A stretch of 6,115 bases of DNA from an uncultured Paenibacillaceae bacterium (lineage in GTDB: Bacteria; Bacillota; Bacilli; Paenibacillales; CALAME01): assembly GCA_937983035.1 (NCBI GenBank), contig CALKAN010000322.1, positions 1 to 6,115 of the forward strand. The letters are read 5' to 3'. Positions 1 to 5,267 of the stretch are shown piece after piece. The notes under the pieces were generated by a model that was not told where the DNA came from, did not search any database, and saw only the letters and a list, made by a program, of their open reading frames with translations. The position numbers and the translations under genes were made by a program. The stretch's first letter is position 1. Each line of letters begins with the position of its first letter.

Positions 1-1
1 A

Positions 2-34
2 AACCGCTTTGAAGAAGTAGTTGGTATGACGTGA
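2..34 (+). CDS. Possible 3' end of an upstream gene (partial, 10 codons)
   Basis: From base 2 one frame is open and reads NRFEEVVGMT before a TGA at 32-34. That TGA shares four bases (GTGA) with the GTG start of the amidase at 31, the usual geometry of translationally coupled genes. It would also explain why the amidase has no good Shine-Dalgarno of its own. Ten codons are too few to identify a family, and an open stretch this short can arise by chance. The call rests only on the overlap geometry. Confidence 0.3.
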   Translation, partial: NRFEEVVGMT

Positions 35-765
35 AAATGGTGATGATTGACCCTGGTCACGGAGGACACGATCCTGGCGCCGCAGAAGGTGATTTAATCG
101 AGAAACATTTAAATTTGCGCTTGGCTAAGATGATTGCGGAGCGTTTGAAGCAGCAATATGTCGTTGATGTCAGGATGACTCGCGAAACCGATCATTTTAT
201 CGAACTGAGCGAACGAGCAGACATGGCTAATCAAGCAGGAGCCGATTATTTCGTTTCTGTTCACCATAATCGGTCAGGCGGCGACGGATTTGAATCGTTT
301 GTTTATCCCGGCACCCAATCCGGCAAAACGGGTCAAATGCAAAAAGTCATTCATGATCACATTATAGAATTCATGCGTCCATACGGCGTTCGCGACCGCG
401 GCCGCAAAACGGCGAACTTTGCCGTATTGCGAGAAACGAGAATGCCGGCTGTTTTGCTTGAATATTTGTTTGTTGATCATCCGGAAGATGCGAGAAGGTT
501 AAGAAACGACGCATTCGTTGCCGGTGCTGCGCAAGCGACTGTCGACGGCATTGCAGCTGCCATGAATTTGCCCAGAAAGCAGGCCGATCAAACGGATCAA
601 GACTCGACAGTCTCCAATGACTTTCCTGCTTGGAAGAAAGAAGCAGTTGATTGGCTGTTTCGCGAAGGCTTGTTAACTGACGAGGCATGGCGCAAGAAAT
701 TGGACGAACCTGTGCCATTGTGGGCATTGGCCGTGATGCTTCGCAGATGGAAAGCCAACGATTGA
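31..765 (+). CDS. N-acetylmuramoyl-L-alanine amidase (Amidase_3), CwlC-like, no signal peptide
   Basis: This is a zinc-dependent amidase of 244 residues that would cut the bond between N-acetylmuramic acid and L-alanine of the peptide stem in peptidoglycan. Residues 3-178 form one Amidase_3 domain. Visible landmarks are IDPGHGG (ligand His10), Glu24 in IEKHLNL, SVHHN (ligand His78) and the catalytic glutamate in LLEYLF (Glu144). GFESFVYPG and DRGRKTANFAVLRE closely follow, from memory, B. subtilis CwlC, the mother-cell lysis amidase. As in CwlC, the domain starts at residue 3 with no signal peptide, so the protein would stay in the cytoplasm until lysis or leave through a holin. A hydrophilic linker (180-197) leads to a ~45-residue C-terminal module unlike CwlC's SPOR repeats. 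The GTG at 31 overlaps a possible upstream stop; the ATG at 37 is the alternative start. A prophage-type endolysin is the other reading, but no phage genes are nearby. Confidence 0.9.
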   Translation: MKMVMIDPGHGGHDPGAAEGDLIEKHLNLRLAKMIAERLKQQYVVDVRMTRETDHFIELSERADMANQAGADYFVSVHHNRSGGDGFESFVYPGTQSGKTGQMQKVIHDHIIEFMRPYGVRDRGRKTANFAVLRETRMPAVLLEYLFVDHPEDARRLRNDAFVAGAAQATVDGIAAAMNLPRKQADQTDQDSTVSNDFPAWKKEAVDWLFREGLLTDEAWRKKLDEPVPLWALAVMLRRWKAND

Positions 766-805
766 ACTGGAAAAGATAATGACCAACGATCGATATGCCG
801 TGGAT

Positions 806-838
806 CTGTCCCGCAATTTGGGGCAGTTTTTTTATTTT
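806..838 (+). terminator. Rho-independent terminator after the amidase gene
   Basis: CTGTCCC (806-812) pairs with GGGGCAG (820-826) in a 7-bp stem with one G-U pair and a 7-base loop. It is followed at once by seven T residues (827-833), an A and four more T. It lies about 40 bases after the amidase stop codon and should end that transcript before the kinase gene. Confidence 0.85.
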
Positions 839-930
839 GCAAATGACGCGCAAAGTTGAATGGGCGAGGGCATGCATGAGCCGCGGTTGAGAATGCAAAT
901 GTAGAAGATTGGCCGGCTTCAGGAAAAAGT

Positions 931-962
931 TTGACTGTCCAAGCAAAACGTTTTCATATAAA
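931..962 (+). promoter_or_regulatory. Candidate sigma-A promoter for the KinB-like kinase
   Basis: TTGACT at 931-936 is a good -35 box. The A/T-rich CATATAAAAT stretch starting at 955 could supply the -10: CATATA at a spacing of 18, or TATAAA (957-962) at a longer than usual 20. Transcription would then begin near 967-970, about 20 bases before the likely start codon. The imperfect spacing keeps confidence moderate. Another sigma factor is possible, but I found no clear SigH or SigE consensus here. Confidence 0.4.
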
Positions 963-978
963 ATAATGATTGAGGCGG

Positions 979-987
979 AAAGGAGGG
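979..987 (+). promoter_or_regulatory. Strong Shine-Dalgarno (AAAGGAGGG) of the kinase gene
   Basis: AAAGGAGGG is a near-perfect match to the anti-Shine-Dalgarno of Bacillales 16S rRNA and lies just after the candidate promoter, so it very probably serves the kinase gene. Its position is odd. The in-frame TTG at 990 is only about 3 bases beyond AGGAGG, and the next in-frame TTG (1008) is 20 bases away. It nevertheless argues against the far-upstream TTG at 909. Confidence 0.7.
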
Positions 988-989
988 AA

Positions 990-2279
990 TTGATAATACT
1001 TGAAGAATTGGAGAGTCTGTTGCTGCAATTGGTGATCGTTATAATCCCTGTGTTTCTGTATCAAGAATTTTGGCTGAAAAAAGATCATTCTTTAGACGTG
1101 AAAAAATTCAAGTCCAATATTTTAGGCGGATTGTGCATTATTACAGGTGTGTTGTGCATCTCTTTGCAGCTGGAAATTTATGAAGGTCATCTATTTGATT
1201 TAAGAGATATTCCGCTGATTGTTTCATTTTTGTACGGAGGCATGTTTTCTGGAGGAACGACATTAATTATTTTGCTGCTGTTCCGTTTCGGGTTAGGCGG
1301 CGATGGCGCATATATTGCAATCACGGCTTTTGCGTTGATTACTTTTTTTGTGCTGCTGTACATTCACAAATTTCAGCATTTAACGAGGAAAGGAAAAACG
1401 CTCTATTTTTGCACATTGATCTTCGTTGTTTCTGGAATAAAAACAGCGCTTACCGCATTTGTCATCCCGGAACATGATTGGATGTCTTTGTTCAGCTTGG
1501 CGATCGCATTTCCGCTGGTCAGCACATTGACGATGTGGAGCATGATTCAGCTTTTGGAAAATTTGCACGAAAAATTGCTGATGGAGCAAGAAATACAAAC
1601 TGCGGAACGATTGAATGTGATCGGTCACATGGCTGCTTCGGTCGCGCATGAAATTCGCAATCCTTTAACGGTGATTCGCGGTTTTTTGCAGCTTTTTCAT
1701 AAAGAGCCGTTCGTTCCTGAAATGAAAAAAGAACACTTGAAGCTGATGATCCATGAATTAGACCGTGCGGAAACGATGATCAACGATTATTTGTCGCTCG
1801 CCAAGCCGCAGGCAGGAAAACAAGAAATTATCGATGTCAAAGAAAACATTGAATTTGTCCATGACATCATCTCGTCATACGCTACGTTGAATAACGTAGA
1901 GCTTAGGGTGAACGCTGAAAGCGGGCTTTTGATTCGGGCAGATTCCGAAAAGATCAGGCAAGTCATCCTTAATTTAGTCAAAAATGCGATCGAAGCATCT
2001 GTCGATGGAGGAATCGTAGAAATACAAGCAGGACAGGCTTCGTCGGACAGCATTTACATAAAAGTAATCGACCAAGGCATCGGATTAAGCGAAGAGCAGC
2101 TTCACCGCATCGGATCTCCATTCTATACGACGAAAGAAAAAGGAACAGGTCTTGGATTAATGGTTTGCTTCCGAATCATAGAAGCGATGGGAGGCCGCAT
2201 CGACGTGCAAAGCAAGCTGGGAAAAGGCACGCTGTTTACGATCGTTCTTTTTTCGGCGAAAGCAAAGGATGTGCTGTGA
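990..2279 (+). CDS. KinB-like sporulation sensor histidine kinase (5TM sensor, HisKA, HATPase_c)
   Basis: This membrane histidine kinase would autophosphorylate and pass phosphate to a response regulator, probably Spo0F of the sporulation phosphorelay. With the TTG at 990 it has 429 residues; B. subtilis KinB has about 428. Six hydrophobic segments (about 9-27, 43-61, 73-101, 108-125, 137-159, 165-187) form a 5TM-LYT-type sensor with almost no extracellular domain, and LYQEFW after the first segment resembles KinB's LYQVFW. A short helix leads to the H-box ASVAHEIRNPLTVIRGF (phospho-acceptor His220). The ATP-binding domain follows: N-box with Asn328 and Asn332, G1 DQGIG (361-365), F-box SPFYTT, and G2 GTGLGL (385-390). 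No response regulator gene is adjacent, as is usual for phosphorelay kinases. Start choice is uncertain: 990 follows the strong Shine-Dalgarno closely, 1008 gives a KinB-sized N-terminus, while 966 and 909 lack ribosome-binding sites. The stimulus cannot be read from sequence, and a paralogue of KinB is possible. Confidence 0.9.
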   Translation: MIILEELESLLLQLVIVIIPVFLYQEFWLKKDHSLDVKKFKSNILGGLCIITGVLCISLQLEIYEGHLFDLRDIPLIVSFLYGGMFSGGTTLIILLLFRFGLGGDGAYIAITAFALITFFVLLYIHKFQHLTRKGKTLYFCTLIFVVSGIKTALTAFVIPEHDWMSLFSLAIAFPLVSTLTMWSMIQLLENLHEKLLMEQEIQTAERLNVIGHMAASVAHEIRNPLTVIRGFLQLFHKEPFVPEMKKEHLKLMIHELDRAETMINDYLSLAKPQAGKQEIIDVKENIEFVHDIISSYATLNNVELRVNAESGLLIRADSEKIRQVILNLVKNAIEASVDGGIVEIQAGQASSDSIYIKVIDQGIGLSEEQLHRIGSPFYTTKEKGTGLGLMVCFRIIEAMGGRIDVQSKLGKGTLFTIVLFSAKAKDVL

Positions 2280-2302
2280 TGCATTGTTGACTTGATCGCT
2301 TC

Positions 2303-2343
2303 AAAAAAAGCGCACCGTTCACGAGAGCGTGAATCGTGCGCTT
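2303..2343 (-). terminator. Terminator hairpin of the methyltransferase gene, possibly bidirectional
   Basis: Arms 2308-2323 and 2328-2343 form a 16-bp stem with one G-U pair and one C-C mismatch around an AGAG loop. On the minus strand it is followed by a T-tract (the A-run at 2303-2309 on the plus strand), about 30 bases after the methyltransferase stop, which is a typical intrinsic terminator. Read from the plus strand it lies about 30 bases after the kinase stop, but only a weak T-rich sequence follows. It may still help stop that convergent transcript. Confidence 0.85.
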
Positions 2344-2373
2344 CTAGTCTGTTTCATTCTAAATCGTCATCCA

Positions 2374-3513
2374 TCAATCTTTTGGAGGCAAAGGGCCGAA
2401 GTATTGATAAAGCCGCGTAAGGATGCGCCCGTTGTAAAGCTTTCGGTTTTTATCGGCTTTTTTGCCGTACAGCCGTTCAAATTGCGGCGTTGCGCTGAGG
2501 ATAAATTGAGACCAAGTCGGATATTGTTTCATTTTCTTCCCGATGGATCGAATGATTTCGTCTACTTCGTCTTTTGCGCCAATTCGTTCGCCGTACGGCG
2601 GGTTCGTTATTAAACATCCGTAATCTCCGGACGGCTTCACTTTGCTGAACGGCAGGACGGACAGCTTGATTTCGCTGGAGAGTCCGGCTTTTTTTAACGA
2701 TGCTTGCGCCACATCTATGGCCGCGGGGTCAATGTCGGACCCTGTGATTTGCAGCGGAATATCGTCCCGGCATAGATCGATCGCTTCTTCTCTTGCGCGC
2801 TGCCATAATTTTTTGGAAATTCGTTCCCAGCTTTCAGCAGCAAACGTGCGGCGCAATCCGGGAGCCAAGTTCCAGCCGATCATGGCGGCTTCGATCGGAA
2901 TCGTGCCTGATCCGCAAAATGGATCAAGCAGCGGCCGTTCAGGATTCCAGCGGCTGAGATAAATCATGGCTGCAGCCATCGTTTCTTTCAACGGCGCTTC
3001 AGTGACCAGTTTGCGGTAACCGCGTTTGTGGAGAGAGGCCCCGGTCGTATCGAGCGTGAGCAGGGCGCGGTCCTTCAGCAGAGAAACTTCAATGGCATAA
3101 CTGCTTCCGTCTTCGGGAAACCAGTCCACGTTGTACCGCTCTTTCATTTTTTCCGCAATTGCTTTTTTTACAATTGATTGGCATGCCGGCACGCTCGACA
3201 ATTGGGATTTGTGCGACCTTCCTTGCACGGGAAATTCCCCGTTCACGGGGATCCAATCCGGCCATGGCAGCGCTTTGGTTCCTTCAAACAAGTCTTCAAA
3301 TGTGAGAGCTTCAAATTCTCCCATTTTTATCAAAATGCGATCCGCGGTTCTCAGCCACAAGTTCGTGCGGCAAATGTCAAACTCATCGCCGGTAAACGTA
3401 ATTCGGCCGTTTTCCACGATGAGATCTTCATATCCGAGATCTCTGAGCTCTTGTGCCGTAATCGATTCGAGTCCGGCAGACATCGTTGCAATCAGTTCTA
3501 ATTTTTGCTCCAT
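2374..3513 (-). CDS. ypsC: YpsC-like class I SAM-dependent RNA methyltransferase (THUMP domain; RlmL N-terminal-like)
   Basis: This 379-residue protein belongs to the THUMP-methyltransferase group (UPF0020) that includes B. subtilis YpsC, about 385 residues, and the m2G2445-forming N-terminal half of E. coli RlmL. It probably transfers a methyl group from S-adenosylmethionine to a guanine N2 of 23S rRNA; the substrate is inferred from the family. A ferredoxin-like and THUMP region covers about 1-156. HKRGYR (162-167) and EAPLKETMAAAM lead into the Rossmann domain, with motif I DPFCGSG (197-203), the ribose-binding acidic SDID (259-262) and catalytic motif NPPYGER (304-310). The frame is open upstream to an ATG at 3597, but ATG 3513 is preferred: GGGAG lies 10 bases before it, family members begin at this point, and neither 3597 nor 3588 has a ribosome-binding site. 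The gene has its own promoter and terminator, so it is probably a monocistronic unit convergent with the kinase. Confidence 0.93.
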   Translation of the reverse strand: MEQKLELIATMSAGLESITAQELRDLGYEDLIVENGRITFTGDEFDICRTNLWLRTADRILIKMGEFEALTFEDLFEGTKALPWPDWIPVNGEFPVQGRSHKSQLSSVPACQSIVKKAIAEKMKERYNVDWFPEDGSSYAIEVSLLKDRALLTLDTTGASLHKRGYRKLVTEAPLKETMAAAMIYLSRWNPERPLLDPFCGSGTIPIEAAMIGWNLAPGLRRTFAAESWERISKKLWQRAREEAIDLCRDDIPLQITGSDIDPAAIDVAQASLKKAGLSSEIKLSVLPFSKVKPSGDYGCLITNPPYGERIGAKDEVDEIIRSIGKKMKQYPTWSQFILSATPQFERLYGKKADKNRKLYNGRILTRLYQYFGPLPPKD

Positions 3514-3523
3514 AACGAAAGCA

Positions 3524-3528
3524 CTCCC
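3524..3528 (-). promoter_or_regulatory. Ribosome-binding site fixing the methyltransferase start
   Basis: On the minus strand GGGAG (in GGGAGTG) sits 10 bases before ATG 3513. The upstream in-frame ATG codons at 3597 and 3588 have no comparable purine run, so this site decides the start. Confidence 0.65.
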
Positions 3529-3641
3529 GAGTTCAATTTCACTTCGCTGATTCCATTTCGCTTCATTGCATTCATAACATGTTTGCATTTCGTTCATGCG
3601 ATATAAGCAACAATTAATCGTCGGTTTGATCGTCCTTGAAT

Positions 3642-3671
3642 AGTATAGACGTTATGAACAGGCAAATTCAA
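3642..3671 (-). promoter_or_regulatory. Sigma-A promoter of the methyltransferase gene
   Basis: Read on the minus strand, TTGAAT (3666-3671) and TATACT (3642-3647) are separated by 18 bases, a good vegetative promoter. The transcript would start near 3635 and carry an untranslated leader of about 120 bases before ATG 3513, long for a single housekeeping gene. The site lies in the gap between the transporter stop (3734) and the methyltransferase. Confidence 0.6.
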
Positions 3672-3733
3672 GCGAATGAGCGAAGCGAAATGCAGGCGGT
3701 CTCGGCCGTTTGCCTAAAGCAAAAAGCAAGGCG

Positions 3734-4945
3734 TTACGAAGCCGCGGCTTGTTCTTGCTTGGCCAAGTTCAACTTTTTTCTTACCCATGCCATGTTTATG
3801 AAGAAAAGGATCGCTGCCGCGGCAAAAATGCCTCTAATGCCGATGATCCCGAAGAAGATTCCGCCTAAAATCGGACCGATCATGTTTGCTAATGCCATGG
3901 AGCTCGTGTTGAAGCTGAACGCTCTGCTCTCCATGCCGTCAGGGGTATGTTTGCGAATGAGCGCGTTCACGGACGGGAGCAGTCCGCCCATAAATAAACC
4001 GAGTATAAAGCGCGCGGCCAACAGCTGCCATACATTTTGCACAAACATTTGCGGAATGAAAGAAAGTCCTGCTCCGATTAAGCAGATCATGAGTATTTTT
4101 TCCGAGCCGAGGCGATCGCCGAGCCGGCCTAAAATCGGTGAAGCAGCCATGTTTGCAAATCCGGTAATCGAGCCAACCAGCCCGGCGTAGAACGCAAGCC
4201 TGGGGATGGACCCGTGCATCTGCTCAATAAACAGCGGCATTAACGGCATCGAGCTCATCATGGCGAAATTAATCATAAACGTGACGGCATACAAGGAAGG
4301 CAATGCTTTGATGGAACGAATATTTTGAAGGCCTTCCAGGATGCTTACTTTCGGCGCGGATTTCGCTTCTGCTTTATCGAATTTTTCTTTCACTAAAAAT
4401 GCAGCCAGCATCGTTGCTAAGAAAATCAAGCTGCCCGTAACATAAAAAATGGGCCTAAATCCGATGATGTCTGCCAGCAGTCCGCCGATGAAAGGGCCGA
4501 GGATCGTTCCGCCAACTGCACCGGATTGCAGAACGCCCATGGCGAAGCCCATGCGCTCGCGAGGCGTGTTCGCAGAAATGAGCGCCGTGGCTGCCGGGAT
4601 AAATCCAGAGATGGTGCCGTTAAGCATGCGCAGGAACAGCAGCTGCCACACATTCGTTGCCAAGCCCATGCAAAATATGACGATGGACATGCCGATGCCT
4701 GATCGCAAAATCATCAGCTTGCGGCCGTACCTGTCCGCCACGCTCCCCCAGATCGGCTGGGCGATAAAAGCAGTGACGAAGTTCGCCGCAAACAACATGC
4801 CTGCCCACATCGCATTCGCATCGGGATCGGTGATGCCCATCTCTTGCACATACAATGGTAAAAAAGGCATGACCATGCTCATGCCCGCGGTAACCATAAA
4901 TTGTCCGAACCAAAGTACAGTCAGGTTGATTTTCCAATTTGACAC
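3734..4945 (-). CDS. MFS multidrug efflux transporter (DHA1 family, PmrA/YttB-like)
   Basis: This 403-residue, 12-TM inner-membrane protein of the major facilitator superfamily probably exports drugs or other amphipathic compounds in exchange for protons. Motif A is intact in the first half (GSVADRYGRK, 67-76), with a degenerate copy between TM8 and TM9 (GRLGDRLGSEK, 273-283). Arg106 in FLRMLNG matches motif B. GGTILGPFIGG (145-155) matches antiporter motif C, typical of drug:proton exchangers. A hydrophilic central loop (about 187-215) separates the halves. From memory the sequence parallels pneumococcal PmrA (NWKDNLRIAWFG at the start), so an efflux role is well supported, but the substrate is unknown. 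The chosen start is GTG 4945, six bases after AAGGA; GTG 4966 and ATG 4963 lie almost on top of their only purine run. It shares a divergent control region with the CapA-like gene. No convincing terminator follows the stop, so some readthrough into the methyltransferase gene is possible. Confidence 0.92.
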   Translation of the reverse strand: MSNWKINLTVLWFGQFMVTAGMSMVMPFLPLYVQEMGITDPDANAMWAGMLFAANFVTAFIAQPIWGSVADRYGRKLMILRSGIGMSIVIFCMGLATNVWQLLFLRMLNGTISGFIPAATALISANTPRERMGFAMGVLQSGAVGGTILGPFIGGLLADIIGFRPIFYVTGSLIFLATMLAAFLVKEKFDKAEAKSAPKVSILEGLQNIRSIKALPSLYAVTFMINFAMMSSMPLMPLFIEQMHGSIPRLAFYAGLVGSITGFANMAASPILGRLGDRLGSEKILMICLIGAGLSFIPQMFVQNVWQLLAARFILGLFMGGLLPSVNALIRKHTPDGMESRAFSFNTSSMALANMIGPILGGIFFGIIGIRGIFAAAAILFFINMAWVRKKLNLAKQEQAAAS

Positions 4946-4951
4946 TTGATT

Positions 4952-4960
4952 TCCTTCTTT
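4952..4960 (-). promoter_or_regulatory. Ribosome-binding site fixing the transporter start at GTG 4945
   Basis: On the minus strand AAAGAAGGA ends six bases before GTG 4945, an optimal distance. Translation from here yields MSNWKINL, matching the N-terminus typical of this transporter family. The upstream GTG/ATG pair (4966/4963) has only an AGGG two to five bases away. Confidence 0.6.
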
Positions 4961-4986
4961 CATCACCCTGTTGTTATTATTTTTTT

Positions 4987-5015
4987 ATTATACCATTTCT
5001 AGTTACGGATGTCCG
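4987..5015 (-). promoter_or_regulatory. Extended -10 promoter of the efflux transporter
   Basis: On the minus strand a perfect TATAAT (4987-4992) is preceded by TGG, giving an extended -10 (TGnTATAAT). CGGACA (5010-5015), a four-of-six match to the -35 consensus, is 17 bases further upstream. Transcription would start near 4980 and give a short leader of about 35 bases. Confidence 0.7.
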
Positions 5016-5016
5016 T
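5005..5016. promoter_or_regulatory. Palindrome over the transporter -35 box (candidate operator)
   Basis: ACGGA (5005-5009) and TCCGT (5012-5016) are perfect inverted arms around a TG centre, and they cover the -35 hexamer of the transporter promoter. Efflux genes of this type are often repressed by a TetR- or MarR-family protein bound at such a site, but no regulator gene is visible in the window. Symmetry and position are seen; function is inferred. Confidence 0.35.
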
Positions 5017-5155
5017 GGGAAGCTTCCATTTTTTTCAGTTCTATGTGCAAGAGACAGGCAGAGACTTGGCGGCGTCGGCAGCCTTGCATGAGATTTGGAA
5101 GCTGATTCCATGCATTTAGAGAGATTTGCAGCGGTTCAAGCTCGGCAGAATCTTA

Positions 5156-5184
5156 TTGAGTATGGGATGCGCTTACGTTAATAT
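5156..5184 (+). promoter_or_regulatory. Candidate sigma-A promoter of the CapA-like gene
   Basis: TTGAGT (5156-5161) and TAATAT (5179-5184) are 17 bases apart, each matching the consensus at four of six positions. The transcript would begin near 5191, about 75 bases before the ATG, and includes the CAGCA/TGCTG dyad. Spacing is ideal but both boxes are weak. Confidence 0.4.
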
Positions 5185-5267
5185 AAGAAGTAATCTATGA
5201 TTTTGATTCAGCAACATATGCTGATTGGAATGAAGCGTCGTTAAAATGCTAGATTAGGAGAAGTGGA

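Larger units (their letters stand above)
4946..5267. other. Divergent intergenic region between the transporter and CapA-like genes
   Basis: These 322 bases hold the leaders and promoters of two diverging genes. Beyond the promoters listed separately, there is a 10-bp palindrome GGAAGCTTCC (5018-5027). There is also a dyad of TGCATG (5086-5091) with GGAA (5097-5100) against TTCCATGCA (5106-5114), and a short dyad CAGCA/TGCTG (5209-5223) in the presumed CapA leader. A 36-codon open frame (5009-5119, +) has no ribosome-binding site and is not called as a gene. I see no RNA gene or riboswitch. Confidence 0.6.

Noticed and set aside
371..946. Minus-strand open frame of about 190 codons opposite the amidase
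   Set aside because: It is antisense to a clear catalytic domain, runs across a terminator, has no recognisable domain and no ribosome-binding site.
909..989. Longer kinase N-terminus starting at TTG 909 or ATG 966
   Set aside because: The candidate promoter (931-962) would lie inside the coding region of the 909 version, neither codon has a Shine-Dalgarno, and the strong site at 979-987 lies downstream. The extra residues have no match in KinB as I recall it.
3694..3716. Hairpin after the transporter stop as an intrinsic terminator
   Set aside because: The arms are only four paired bases plus bulges, and no T-tract follows on the minus strand.
3636..4190. Plus-strand open frame of about 184 codons opposite the transporter's 3' part
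   Set aside because: It mirrors the antisense of membrane-segment codons, rich in Met, Pro, Ala and Ile, and shows no domain. The transporter frame has family motifs throughout.
4449..4949. Plus-strand open frame opposite the transporter's N-terminal half
   Set aside because: It has the composition of an antisense membrane protein, no ribosome-binding site and no recognised family.
4946..4966. Transporter start at GTG 4966 or ATG 4963
   Set aside because: The only purine run before them (AGGG) is two to five bases away, whereas GTG 4945 has AAGGA at an ideal distance and gives the expected family N-terminus.
5009..5119. 36-codon open frame (+) in the divergent intergenic region
   Set aside because: There is no ribosome-binding site before ATG 5009, it overlaps the transporter's -35 region and palindromes, and the peptide is not recognised. 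The length is well within chance.
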